A stretch of DNA of 64,000 bases from Talpa occidentalis (GCF_014898055.3 NW_023601433.1:70415683-70479682); one strand, 5' to 3'. Shown: positions 11,647-23,259, numbered from the stretch's first letter. Notes: generated by a model from the letters alone, not told the origin. Numbers and translations are program-made.

Positions 11647-11920
11647 AACCTTCTTACATTGATAACATTGGTCAGTCAGCACAAAAGTTTGTGACAAAAG
11701 ACAGGTATTCAAGGATGCCCTGGGAGAGCAATCAGCCTGGCAGCTTTCTGGCCTTATTAAAATGTAACCTCCTTTAGATAATCTCATCTAGATAGGCTTT
11801 AGAGAGGCAAAACCTGTTGTTTACATTTACTTTGCATTATTTACTGAACCAGACCTGTGACTCTTTTAGCAAGAAACAGGAAAGATTTCATTTGATTAGC
11901 GGTTCCCTTTCAACCTAACA

Positions 11921-12935
11921 GTGGATACCACCATGGAAATGTTGTCAATTCAGACTAATAGGAAAAATGGGTGCCTGCTGGTTCTCACCTCCACCAGCTC
12001 CGGTGTCCCAGAGAATGAGATACTATAGAAGGAAAGAAAAAAAAAACCAACGACAAAATACCATTTACAGTATTTGCTGTGGGAAGGAAACAATGACTAG
12101 CTAATCCAATTATATTGATTCAGAGTTGAACAAATACAAATGAGTCCTGGAAAGATGAGATAACTTTGCCAGCCACCCAGACATGGTACACTGAAGCCAG
12201 GTCACAATCCAGATTCCCTACACCCTTGTTTTTCTGTTTTCTTCCCACTGAATCAAGACAACCCTCCCTTTTAGAGAATCAACTTTATTATCACGCATGG
12301 GGGTGCCATTAGTGAGCCTGAGCCAAAGCCACTGCTGGGATACAGGCCCCCCTGAACATGTCCAAAGGCCTAGTAACATGCGTCAGCCACAGATTTCTTT
12401 GCTCAAAGAACCAACGTTTCACACCCTACGCAGGAGTGAATTAGCTTCCCTAAGAAGATCATCTAATGTTTTAAAGAAAGGATGGTTTTCCTGTCAGTCA
12501 GTAAACATCTTTCAACTCAATCCCTATCAGTTAATAACTGAGCTCTAGGGAGGAAGCTATTCTAAAAGGAATTTACTTAAAAGCAAAAAATCAGCAAACA
12601 TGTCTCCCCACCTTAACCCAGGGTGTCTCTGTCATACTGTATGATCGGGGGCAGCACTGGCAATTCTCTTCATCCCCTGCCATTTGAATGACTCTACCTG
12701 GAATTGTGCAGTGTGCAACCCATGCAGCCAAATACAGAGGTCTCCTATACAGAATATTGGTGGAGGAAGAGAGAATGTTGGAGAAGGAAGGCTCAAAAGC
12801 AGGTAATCCAGTGTGAAAACAATTCAGTCACAAGTAACTGAGAAACCTTAAAAAGATAGTTCAACACCCCAGGCCTAAGATTCCTCATATGTGAAACAGA
12901 TGGATTTTAGTAATAAACTCTCTGGGCTAAATTAT
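11921..12935. other. Unique non-coding DNA between two LTRs
   Basis: No retroviral gag, pol or env similarity can be recognised in the short frames here, so the flanking LTRs do not obviously belong to one provirus. They also differ in sequence. Confidence 0.5.
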
Positions 12936-13532
12936 AGTTATAGGACAGGGAGAGGGGCAGCCCAAACCCCGCAAACCTGCCTATTCTACATGGGTTCTGC
13001 CATCCGCCGCATCAACACAAAACATAGGAGACTTTAATGGGAAGGAACTTTAATAAAACTAGGAAACAATACAGGTAAGGCAAAGAGTCTAGTTTCTAAA
13101 TGAAGCACCCAAAGTTACCCATCCCCTCGTGGGTAAAAGTCCATCCAAATGGGATTGGCCCAGAACAAGGCCCCAAAGCCTGCTACAAGTCTAAAGCATC
13201 TTCCAGTGGGGACCCACAGAAAAGGGTCACAAACAACCAGACAAGCCCGGAAGGAAAAGAGCAAAATCAACATCAAGATAAAAGCTGCCATTGTCACCTC
13301 CCCATGGGTCTCACCCACATCTGTGTCACCCAGTCCACGACCAAAAGACAAGCGCAGTTTCTTCACGTGTCTCTAGGCTCCATGCGCCTCCTCCAGGTCT
13401 CCTGGCTCCATCCTGCTTCCTTCCTTCCTCAGTCTCTTCTGCAGCTTCCTCTCTCCCTGCTCAGCTCCACCCTTCCTTGGGTGGGGCAGGGAAGCTGGAA
13501 CCTCCCCCTTTCCTGGGGACCACCCTGTTACA
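12936..13532 (-). mobile_element. LTR copy 1 of a two-copy family, about 597 bp
   Basis: Minus-strand ends TGTAACAGGGTGG and CTGTCCTATAAC define it by comparison with 17134-17719, to which it is nearly identical apart from scattered substitutions and small indels (for example, extra bases around 13425 and 13490). Two ATTAAA-type poly(A) signals lie at 13033-13038 and 13049-13054, followed by GT-rich sequence. Its 3' flank shows no ERV leader, so this is a solo LTR. The terminal T of the TG/CA end has changed to A on the left. Confidence 0.8.
13115..13366 (-). other. 83-codon open frame inside the LTR U3 (copy 1)
   Basis: The frame starts MKKLRLSF, has a hydrophobic stretch at about residues 27-45 (AAFILMLILLFSF core) and ends DFYPRGDG. 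The same frame is open in the second LTR copy with six amino-acid differences. I recognise no domain. About 5 of roughly 11 base changes look silent, giving no sign of selection. It may be a chance frame in a young LTR, so I do not call it a gene. Confidence 0.35.
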
Positions 13533-16239
13533 ATATGACTGGTTGCATCCTTCTGTGTATTTTGCCATCGCAGAGTGAAAAATAGCTGTGTCCATGGAGC
13601 CAGTTTGGGGGTAGCAAGTTAGCCCATTTGCAAACTTTTTTGCACAATTTTGGTATCATTTCTCAGCTAAAAGCCTCCTGGGACAGGCATTTTGCCTATA
13701 AGCCAGAGTTTCAGAGTGATGGCTCAGCCACGACACCTCACAATAGACCTTGATTAGCGCCCAGAGTCACGAGCAGAAGCTGAGTCAGCCACACCTCCTC
13801 CTAAATACAGGTCTGGTCGTGCCTGTGCCCTGACAGGACCCCTCCCCTTGCCTTCAGAGAGCTGAAGGCAGCAGAAAAGTGCATGTGGTTGATCACAGGT
13901 TGCCTCCCAGAGTCAGGAGACAGCGCCCGGCGCATGCTCCACCCTCCAGTCCATGTGTTTAGTGTCATGTCCCGAAGGTATGACTCCCGGAAAGGGGGTG
14001 CTGCTGGGTTGTTCCAACCGCCTTGTTGTCCCCTTTGGAAAATGAATTGTCTTCACAGAAGCATCTCTTAGCATATTAATATAGAGAAAGAAGACAATAT
14101 GTGTCCTTCCATAAGTTCAGCAAAAAGAGATTTTTTGCCATTTATTTAAAAATAGCAATGCTCCACAGCCGACTTTGCAAAGTTTCCAAATTCTTTTTTA
14201 TGAAACCAGAATAGTAGCAATACCAAGATCAGACAAATGTAGTGGAAAAGGAAGAAAGAAATTCTTCTGAGTATATATAAGGGAAATAGTTAAAATAATG
14301 TTAACAAGAATTTATCAGTAAACTCAGAGTAGTGTCTGAAGACAGAGATCAGCGTGGGGCTTGAGCCCTGGCTCCGGGGCCAGATTATCTTGTATGTGAA
14401 TGCTGGCTCATTTTTTCTTGTTTCCTTCTGTTTTGCTGGTGTTCATTTTTTTCATCTCAAAGCTTTATTTGCTTTTTAATGATTTCTTATTTAATAATGT
14501 AAATATTTAGCCCTAACAATTTGCCTCTGCGTGAAGCTTTAGCATCATGATAGGGGCTTGATTTGTAGGATTCCTGTCATTTTCTTAATATCCCACAGTT
14601 GTGTTTAGTTTTTTTTACACTGGAATTATGGCAAGTATTTCATCTTCTTGTTTGATCTTTAGTGATCAAATTATATGGAAAATTATTACTGAAACATAAC
14701 AGGGTTGAAGCTGAGTTACTGGCTTTGTCCATTTGTAAGCTGATGAGTAGTGAAAGTAGATCTGCAGAAAAACTTAAGGAGTGAATTATAAATCTATATT
14801 AATAAATAATCTGATATAAGATTCTGATATAATGTAACTAGCACTGCTATTTAGGAATCATTGTACTAACACATGGTATGGAGAAGACAGAGCAAAACAA
14901 CAGATTCAACTCTCTCTCACCTCTCCACTACTTCATCTCTCAACACCTCCATGTCATACTAACAATTACAAATTCCATTTTGTTAATAAAATCATGCAAT
15001 AACTACAGTTTCTTAAGTACTTATTATTGACTTTAAAGCTGTTAAGTAAGTAGCACAAAGCAAGTAGAAGTTATTGCCAGGATTAAAAAAAACAGATTTG
15101 ATTGACACCAATGCTACATAAAACAGTATATATTTGGAAGCCTCCCTTAGATATGGGTTCGGCCTTCAGTGCTTGTTCATTGGAGAACAATGTCTAATTG
15201 AGGAAATGTCTAAGCACTTAGACATAAATGCACATACTGCATTGTTTGGAATTGCTATTCAGAGTTCTGTACCATCCACAGGTCTAGGGAGGCGTAGCTA
15301 TCAAACCAGCTATTTGCATATTACGAACAAGGTAGAGCAGAGAGGAAAATGCATTGCTTGTCATCATGAAAATGGTTGCAGGCAAAAGACTTTTAAAAAC
15401 ATTTTGAATTTGTCATCTCTTTTAAACGCCTTTCTGTATGTCAGTATAAATTGATACCAGTTTTTGTTATTTTCCATGCCTTTTTCCTCTAATAGTATGA
15501 CTAATACAAATTTTACTTATATAAGCATAATCATCACCTTATGACTTTAGCCATAATTATTTGTCAGTTAGTGAATATTACTGAGCACTTTATCCTACCA
15601 TCTCCCATAAATACTGCTTACCTCAAAAAAAAAAAAAAAAAAGATTTAGCCACAGGACTCACTATATATTCCTGCCTAGTGATGTTTTACAGGAAATCCT
15701 TTCAAATAGCAACTTAAAAATGTATCTTCTGATGAACATCCTGCACATTTTACCAAGCACATTAAAAACAAAATTAATGATAAAGAGTTAAATGCTTACT
15801 ACATGGCACTGAGGTCAAGCCCTTAGAAAGTGGCATGGATTCTGCTGACTGGCATTTGTTTTTTATTTTCCCTGATCAGTACACAGCTTATGTGTGCTCC
15901 AAGCTTGTGCAGATTCCATTCTGAAAAGTCAATATCCAAGGGCATATTTTAAATTAATCAAATCTGTTTCTGAGAGATAAGCTGAATTAGTTCTTTAAGA
16001 GGAGAATGTGAAATGCAAACTTATGTATTCATCATTATATTTGGCTTCAAGAAATAGCCTCACATAACCCCAAAGTGGATTTAAATGATGACTAAAACTC
16101 AACTTCAATTTTGAAGTTAATACAAAATATCATACAAGAATATGTTGTCATAATTTTTGTAGTCACAGGTTGCTTTCAATATGTTTAAGATCATTTTGTG
16201 CATTTATAACATAATTTAAATCATGGGATTATAATGAGT
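13533..16239. other. Unique non-coding DNA
   Basis: GC-richer from 13550 to 14050, then AT-rich. The open frame at 13100-13585 crosses the LTR edge and has no domain. An A-run lies at 15627-15642. Nothing else is supported. Confidence 0.5.
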
Positions 16240-16395
16240 CAAGTCAATAAATATTTATTAAGCACCAATATGTACTATAGAAAAGAAGTGTAAGTTACAG
16301 TTGTCTAAACAGGGAAGGATCTTATTGGAGAGAAAAACTTAGAGGCAAGCACACAGCATAAGGTAAATAAAAATTATAAGGAAGTGACTCAAATT
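16240..16395 (+). mobile_element. Ancient L2 fragment
   Basis: AATAAATATTTATTAAGCAC followed by a diverged 'size-of-table' text matches the common L2 3' region (ATTTATTGAGCACCTACTATGTGCC type). Boundaries are approximate. Confidence 0.5.
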
Positions 16396-16639
16396 CATGG
16401 TTTCCAAAAATTATGATATGTCCTTGAGATCTGCTATTTGCCTGCTCTGCTTATTCTTTTGATCACAGCCGGAAGTTAACTGTAACATACAGAAAACTTA
16501 GGTCAAGGTACATTTTCTTTTTTTTAAGTAATGCATATATATTTTTATTGGATTAAAACATTGTATATGAGCTAGAGAGAAAGGGCCACACTCTTCAGGT
16601 ATATGTCACCACACACACCCACCACCCACCACCATAGCA

Positions 16640-16998
16640 CCTTGATGTGGGCCTGTATTGATATATATGTCTCTCTTGGTACTGCTTTTGCTGCTTCCCA
16701 TATATTTTGGTAAGTTATGCTCACATTTTCATTTGTCTCCAGATAATTTTTAATTTTCAATTACTTCTTTGGTTTCCTCAATAAACCAATAGTCATTAAA
16801 CAGTGTGGTGTTCTGTATATACACATTAAAATTTTTTTCTGCTTTCCTTTTTGATTGATTTCTAGTTTGATAACATTATGATCAGAAAAAATCACTTGGT
16901 GTGAATTCAACCTTCATGAACTTATTGATACTCATCTGTGAGTCAATATGTGGTCTATCCTAGAGAATTCCCATGTGCACGAAGAAGAATGTGTATCC
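16640..16998 (-). mobile_element. Old L1, ORF2 part left of the insertion
   Basis: Text such as TTTGCTGCTTCCCATATATT and TAACATTATGATCAGAAAAA, then CTATCCTAGAGAATTCCCAT, matches the antisense of the L1 ORF2 N-terminal half. The element resumes at 18351. Many stops and gaps make it a fossil. Confidence 0.8.
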
Positions 16999-17133
16999 AC
17001 TACTATTCAACTTTTCCATTGTGGCAAATTCCCACTGCGCTTATGGTAGCCAGTGCCATAGGGAAGCCCAATTTCCCCATGGGGCTGACTAACCACGGAT
17101 GGCTCTGTCCTAAATCTTCGTGGTCGCCAAATC
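16999..17133 (-). mobile_element. ERV leader fragment next to LTR copy 2
   Basis: About 135 bp of non-L1 sequence. On the minus strand, TGGCGACCACGAAG lies 4 bp after the LTR end, where a tRNA primer site should be. I could not match it to a tRNA with confidence. No retroviral gene follows: the fragment stops exactly at the left TSD of the composite insertion. Confidence 0.55.
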
Positions 17134-17719
17134 TGTTATAGGACAGGGAGAAGGGCAGCCCAAACCCCGCAAACCTGCCTATTTTAAATGGGTTCTGCCA
17201 TCCGCCGCATCAACACAAAACATAGGAGACTTTAATGGGAAGGAACTTTAATACAATTTGGAAACAATACAGGAAAGGCAAAGAATCTAGTTTCTAAATG
17301 AAGCACCCAAATTTACCCGTCCCCTCGTGGGTAAAAGTCCATCCATATGGGAATGGCCCAGAGCAAGGCCCCAAAGCCTGCCACAAGTCTAAAGCATCTT
17401 CCAGTGGGGACCCACAGCAAAGGATCAGAAACAACCAGACAAGCCCAGAAGGAAAAGAGCAAAATCAACATTGAGATAAAAGCTGCCATTGTCACCTCCC
17501 CATGGGTCTCACCCACATCTGTGTCACCCAGTCCACGACCAAAAGACAAGCGCAGTTTCTTCACGTGTCTCTAGGCTCCATGCGCCTCCTCCAGGTCTCC
17601 TGGATCCATCCTGCTTCCTTCCTCAGTCTCTTCTGCAGCTTCTCCTCTTCCTGCTCAGCTCCACCCTCCCTTGGGTGGGGCAGGGAACCTCCCCCTTTCC
17701 TGGGGACCACCCTGTTACA
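17134..17719 (-). mobile_element. LTR copy 2 of the two-copy family, 586 bp
   Basis: Minus-strand ends are TGTAACAGGG and CTATAACA, with complete TG...CA termini. ATTAAA signals lie at 17231-17236 and 17247-17252. Closely similar to 12936-13532, so both are recent compared with the MIR/L2 background. It joins L1 sequence directly on its right. Confidence 0.85.
17313..17564 (-). other. 83-codon open frame inside the LTR U3 (copy 2)
   Basis: Same length and ends as the frame in LTR copy 1. Differences include Leu/Ser, Arg/Trp, Cys/Ser, two Phe/Leu and Asn/Ile. The hydrophobic stretch is kept. No known family. Confidence 0.35.
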
Positions 17720-18350
17720 CAATCACTATGGAAAGCTGTGTGGAGGTTCCTCCAATTACTAAAATGCATCTACCATATGATCCAGCAATTCCAGTCCTAG
17801 GAATCTACCCAAAGGACACAAAACATTAATTAAAGGAAACCTGCACTCGTATGTTTATTGCAGCACTATTTACAATACCTAAGATGAAAACAGCCTAAAT
17901 GCCCCAAAACAGATGACTGGATCAAGAAGATGTGGTCTATATACACAATAGAATACTACTCAGCAATCAAAAAAAGATAAACCTGCCATTTGCAGCAGCA
18001 TGGATGGAGCTGGAAGGGATGATGCTCAGTGAAATAAGTCAGAAGGAAAAAGACAAATATTGGATGATTTCACTCATAGGAGGAATATAGGTAAACTGGA
18101 CAAAGGGTAAAAAAAAGAAAGGCAAAATTTTTAGGCAAACTATAGATCTGAGGCATACAGCAGGGAAGGGGAAGGGAGAAAGGTCAAAATAGGCAAGGGA
18201 AGTGTACAAGGGACTATGGCGATGGCTTATGGGTCATGTGGTGGTAGGAGATTTATGAGGACTACACCTGAGAGGAGAAATCAAATATTGTACAAAAATG
18301 AACAACAATGTAAGAAAATAAAAAAGTTTAATCAATCTGAAAAAAATAAA
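17720..18350 (+). mobile_element. L1 3' end (ORF2 C-terminus and 3' UTR) in a composite insertion
   Basis: Translates in broken frames to the L1 ORF2 C-terminal signature (LWKAVWRFL, then GIYPKD-like and FIAALFTI-like text), followed by the GCAGCATGGATGGAGCTGGA motif and a short 3' UTR with an A-rich end (AAAAAAATAAAAAG). It is 5'-truncated exactly at the LTR boundary. A 17-bp TSD with one mismatch encloses LTR plus L1 (see the next feature). Confidence 0.85.
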
Positions 18351-20160
18351 AAGAGGAATGTGTATCCTGTATTTGGAGGGGGAGGGGGGACATGCCTATA
18401 AATATTTATTAAGCCCTTATGGTCTCATTCTTTTTTTTAATCTGTTGTTTCCTTGTTTATTTTCTGTGTGATTGATCTGTCCATTGGTGAAAATGGGATG
18501 CTGAAATCACCAGTGGCTGTTGTGTTGCTGCTAATGTTTGTTTTCAGTGTTGATAATAACTGCCTTTTTATTTTGAAGCTCCTTTATTTGCTGAATATAT
18601 ATTGATGAGTGTTATGTCTTCCTGATATGTTGTTCCCTTAATTGCTATATAGTGTCCATTTCTGTCTCTTGTAATCTTTTTAAGCTGGAAATCTATTTTA
18701 TTTGATTACCTGAAAAGTATGGCTGTCCCTGCCTTTCTTTGGAGCCCATTTGTTTGTAGAATTATTTTCCAACCCTTTGCTCTAAGTCTATGTTTATCAT
18801 TAGAGATTAGGTGCATTCCTTAAAGACAGCAGATTGTTGGCTTTTGTTTTCTCATCCAAGCAGCAACTTTGTGCCTTTTGATTGGTGAGTTCAATCCATT
18901 TACATTTAGGGTGATTATTGATCTATGACGGTCTGGGACTGCTACTACCATTTTGTTCTTAGTTTTCCGGTTCTATTTTCTTGTTCAGTTAAATATGAGA
19001 TAGATCTCCCTTCAACATTTTTTGTAGGGGATAATGTTTCCAAACTCCTTCAGCTTCTGTTTGTCTGAGACCTTTATTTCTGTCTCATATCTAAAGGAGG
19101 ATTTAGCAGGACAGAGTATTCTTGACTGGCAGATTTTATCTGTTAGTATGTTGAATACAATATTCTGTTTTCTCTTTGCCCTCAGAGAAGTCAGGTGTCA
19201 GCCTGATTGGCTTCCCTTTATAGGTTGTCTGCTTCTTCCCCCTTTGCCCAGCTTCAATATTCTTTCTTTGTCTTGAATTCATGGAAAATTCACAAGTATG
19301 TGTATTGGTGTAGTTCTCATTACACTAGGTAACCAGGTGTTCTGTCGGCTTAATGGGCTTGTATATATAATTCCTTTTGCAGGTTTGGAAAGTTTTCCCC
19401 TATTATTTCTTTGAATGGTTTCTCTGGTCCCTTTTCTCTTCTTCTTCTGGAATACCCAGTTTTTTTTAATATTTCCTTAGATAATTCTCTAAGTATCTTT
19501 TCATTTTTTTATTCTTCATTTTTCTTTTTCTTCTTCCTCCTGGAATCTTTGTTCATGACCATCTTCAACATTACTATATGACCTTCCATTTAGTCTATTC
19601 TACTTCCATAGCTTTCTCCCTAATTTTCCTCCTCTACTGAATATTTTACCTCCTACATCTCTGTTATTTTCTTACTTAAAGCTTCAGTTTCTGTCTTCTG
19701 TTCATTAATTTTATTTCTCAATATACTTATTTGTTTTTCAGAATTTTCTTGTATATTTTTATACAAGATTTTTTTTTGTTTTCTTCTATTTATTTGAATT
19801 TTCTTTTTATGGTAATTTTGAGCTTTGTATCTGATAGGAAGAAAAGATCTTCTATGCCTTTGTTGCTGGATTCTGGATGTTTGTTCTCTATCTTTGGTTA
19901 AATATTCCCTTGAAGACTCAAGGTACCATGTGTTGTATTTTTCCACTTGTGCATTGTTTATCTTTTTGTTCCCTAAGATGCAGAATTTCTACTTTTCCAG
20001 CAGATGGCAATGTGTTGTTTTTCTCTTTTTTTTTTTCCAGGTTTTCCTGACTTGGTGTTTCAGTATGTTGTATGAAATTGTGTATCAGGAAGAGCTGATC
20101 AACTGTTGGTGAGTCAGGTGTGGGGAAGTGGCCCAGAGGGGTACAGTCACTGGTGAAAAT
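18351..20160 (-). mobile_element. Old L1, ORF2 start, intergenic and ORF1 parts
   Basis: Around 18860-18940 the minus strand shows the start of ORF2 endonuclease (the NVNGL region, AATGGATTGAACTCACC). Left of it is more ORF2; right of it, from about 19000, comes the end of ORF1. A 97-codon minus-strand frame (19653-19946) is rich in Lys/Glu/Gln and fits the ORF1 coiled coil. The 5' UTR may extend to about 20600. Fossil, with many stops. Confidence 0.8.
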
Positions 20161-21086
20161 GATTTGCAGGGATGGCTCATGTATGCTCATAGCCCTCTTC
20201 TCTGGGTTTCCAGACCTATGACTCTATATTTTATAGGTTGGACTTTTAGTGCTGATCCACAGGCTCAGTTTGAGTCCCACTGAGGGTGGGAGAAGGGAAG
20301 CACCATTATGCACCTTGCCCTCTCTTCACTGGTGACCCTGCCCATCTGGCTCACCCCAGTACCTTTGCATGCATTTCCCCTCTGTTAAGGGTACACTAAT
20401 CAGTTCTCCCCTTTCTAGAGCATCCAGACAAACATGGGGACACAGATATATACCCCTGGCTCCTGTCCCTGCCATTCTTTCTATGTGCTTCTCTCCATCC
20501 CTTTCTGTTTTATAGAATTTAATTTCCTCAGTGTCTCTTCTGTCACAGTAACTTGGTCTCTGATATCCAGGAGGTGCTTTAGTTGAGCCCCAAATCACAG
20601 AATCCTCTGGGTCCAGTGCCCCTCTGGACTACTTTAAAAGTGAGGAATCTCCTCTGATACCATCTTCCCAATTCCCCTGAAGTACATATTCTTTACTAAA
20701 TGGAAGTACCATTATCTCTTGAGAGTAATTTTATATAAGACTAGCACATTTGCCTTAAGCAACCAATAAAGTAGTACTTCAGAGAAAACCAGTAAGGTGA
20801 TTACAGCAAATTTTCCTCTGTAAATTCCCTACAATCTTTAGATATTCATTGATTTTGTTAAAACCAGTAGGAACTTGAGAATTTCCAGACTGAAGGTCCA
20901 GTGAAGAAAGAAAATTTCTGTCTTGGTCTTCCCAGTGCCCACCAAGGTGATTAGCACACATTAGACTCTGTATCCTTGATTTTTAAAATGAATGAATGAA
21001 TGTATAATTGTCTTCTTTACTACAATTTTAAAATATAGAATTAATTGCAACAGTCTAAGTTTGGATAAGTTATCTTTAGATTCTTT
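20160..21086. other. Possible L1 5' UTR, then unique DNA
   Basis: The first few hundred bases are moderately GC-rich and may be 5' UTR of the minus-strand L1; I cannot fix the end. The text at 20935-21003 ending in three GAAT units resembles an L2 tail. Confidence 0.35.
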
Positions 21087-21103
21087 GAAATAAGTAAAAG
21101 CCT

Positions 21104-21386
21104 CCCCTGGTGGTGCAGGCGGTTGAACCCAGCACCGCTGGCCACCGCTGCTTTAGAAGCTGCCCGCAGCCTCTGCAGCCCCGGTTCCATCCCCGGCCAT
21201 CGGTGAGGGTCCCACATGACGCGCAGACCTCTCCTGCCATGTCTGCTGCTCCCCTCAGCAGTGTAGTTCGTCAATCTGCCTGTTCTGTTCCCCGCTCTGG
21301 CTCTGGTGAATTCTTTCACCCTCCCGCGCTTCTGACTGTACCCAGTGCTTGTATAAATAAATAAATAAATCTTAAAAAAAAAAAAA
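21104..21386 (+). mobile_element. tRNA-derived SINE with a 17-bp TSD overlapping its head
   Basis: TSD GAAATAAGTAAAAGCCT at 21087-21103 and 21387-21403 is perfect. It includes the first bases expected of the SINE head (CCTCCCC), so the true 5' end lies within 3 bp of the call. The body carries a 12-bp-scale insertion near the A box (CACCGCTGGCCACCGCTGC), absent from sister copies. The tail has AATAAA repeats and TCTT. Confidence 0.92.
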
Positions 21387-21869
21387 GAAATAAGTAAAAG
21401 CCTGCATTTATAACTATCTTCAAGAGAAGTTATTCCTAATAACTTTGCCTTTGATAAATGACCACATCATACATCAACAAATTGATAAAAGAAGAGCACA
21501 GAAATCGAAAGACTGCTTTATTCTTTTGGTGTCAATGTATAAGTAGAAAGGGCTAACATTTTTTTTACTAGTAAGAATGATTTAAAAACAAGTTTCAAAA
21601 ATCCAAATTTAAGTAAAGAAAGGATAAGTAAAGAAAGGCCTTTCTCCCTGATTTTCAGGTGATATCACTGCTATTAAAGTTTCACTTCAAGAGTTGCAAT
21701 CTCTTATCTTCTGAATTTATTACTGACTATGAACTAGATGTTCTCATAAAATAAATTGTTAAAATACCACTGGTAAATCTGATATTCTCACTCTGAAATG
21801 AGACTAACTTCTAGTTGATCACGTGAAGTTAAAAGATCAATGATTGCAGATATGCCATAGGCTATCTAA

Positions 21870-22185
21870 CTCAAATTTGTGCTCAATCCTAATCCACAAT
21901 ATGATAGTAACTGGAGGTAGAACCTTCAGGGGATGATTAGGGTTTGAGAGAGTAAACCTCACAAAATGGGATTAACCCCCTGATAAAAACATATCCCAGA
22001 GAACTTCCTTGCCCCTCTATCATGTGAGGACACAGCAAGAAAATGGTTCTCACCAGGCACCAAATCTGCTGGTGCCTTGATCTTGGTGTTCTCAGTCCCC
22101 AGAAGTATGAGAAATAAATGTCTGTTATTTAAGCCATCTAGTGTATGGTATTGTGTTACAGCAGTATTGATCAGACTTCAGACAA
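21870..22185 (+). mobile_element. MLT1-type (ERVL-MaLR) LTR
   Basis: GTGAGGACACAGCAAGAAAA, CTGGTGCCTTGATCTTGG and GAGAAATAAATGTCTGTTAT occur in the MLT1 order, with AATAAA as the old LTR poly(A) signal, and the end reads GTGTTACAGCAG. Diverged but nearly complete across its 3' two-thirds. Confidence 0.75.
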
Positions 22186-23000
22186 AATACACAGAGATTC
22201 CTAATGCATGCACATCCCCAACTCCCCTTTGATCATGCAGCACCTCAAGAAGAACTGTTGCTCCTCCTCAGCAGACAACATGAGCTTGCCTTTCACGACC
22301 AGAATATTTCTCACAAGTGAACACAAATGAACTCCGTGGTGGATGATCTGGTAACACAGGCAAAAATTATTAGCAATTAGCACCTGGAAACCTTTAGCAC
22401 CTGGAAACCACACTTTCTGAAAGTGTGTCATTATGGGAATCATTTTCATGAAGGTTGCTATGGTTTCTGTGCTACACTTTCTCCTCTCTACATACTTGGG
22501 TGATTTTAGTTAATCAGTGGCAAGTCACAGTGAAATCACTTTGTCTCAGAGAACACGGGGAAAAGAACAAGCTTAGAGTCTTTTGCACAATGTCACCACT
22601 GACATCTATTTTTTTCATTTTGTTTTGTTACAAAAGAAAGTCATGTTCTCATTCTAAATGAAGAGTGAAAAGTTGGGGAAAACTGCAATCATTCTCCAGT
22701 TAGGCTAACCTTTTGAGAAACACCACAAGGCCTGTTCCCCCAAATGATCTTCCTAGTATATTTTTATTAGGATGATTACTTAGGAGGATGCTAGAAAAAG
22801 GTAGCTCCTTCCCAGAGAGAATATTGGAAATTTCTTATTACCTCTACAAAGTCTGTAGGCATTCAGAAGTCACAGTGAGACTTTATTATTGCTCTAGCTA
22901 AAGTCAGTTACTACTTAAGGTTTCTACAACTTACTAAGTATTTTTAAGAGAAAATATCCTTATTTGCCATACCGTCAAACATAAATAAAATATGAAAAAG
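22186..23000. other. Unique non-coding DNA
   Basis: Only short frames. AGCACCTGGAAACC occurs twice in tandem near 22378-22410 (18-bp period). Confidence 0.5.
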
Positions 23001-23014
23001 AATCCCATTAAGAG

Positions 23015-23259
23015 TCTACCCGGTGGTGCGGCGGTTGAGCGTTGGGTTGCGAAGCTGCCCGCAGCCTCTGCAGCACCGGTTCGATCCCCCACTGCTCCCC
23101 AGCCACCGGAGGAGGGTCCCACATGGTGCGCAGACCTCTCCTGCCGCCCGCTGCTCCCCTTAGCAGTGTACTTCGGTCCTTCTGCCTGCTCTGCTCCCCA
23201 CTCTGGCTCTGGTGAATTATCTCACCCTCCAGCGCTTCTGACTGTACCCAGTGCTTGTA

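Larger units (their letters stand above)
11479..11920 (-). mobile_element. Solo gammaretrovirus-like LTR, about 440 bp
   Basis: On the minus strand it runs from TGTTAGGTTGAAAGGG to ATTTCTGCAACA, giving TG...CA ends. TATA (GTATAAAAG, near 11636-11646) precedes AATAAAGCTCTCC (signal at 11560-11565) by about 75 bp, a short R region typical of gammaretroviral and related LTRs. No primer site or polypurine tract adjoins it, so it looks like a solo LTR left by recombination. No TSD is visible, which suggests age or inexact ends. Confidence 0.8.
16982..18367 (+). mobile_element. Composite ERV-LTR/L1 insertion with TSD
   Basis: AAGAAGAATGTGTATCC (16982-16998) and AAGAGGAATGTGTATCC (18351-18367) match at 16 of 17 bases. 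The old L1 continues in register on either side. The 1352-bp insert therefore holds, in order, ERV leader, LTR (both antisense) and L1 3' end (sense) with an A-rich tail. The A-tail position shows L1-type insertion on the + strand. Confidence 0.75.

Noticed and set aside
13100..13585. Longest + strand frame (161 codons)
   Set aside because: It runs antisense through an LTR and crosses its edge. A related but different frame exists in the second LTR copy. No domain and no codon bias.
19653..19946. 97-codon minus-strand frame as a coiled-coil gene
   Set aside because: Its position, strand and composition match L1 ORF1 upstream of the ORF2 start on the same strand. A fossil L1 piece.
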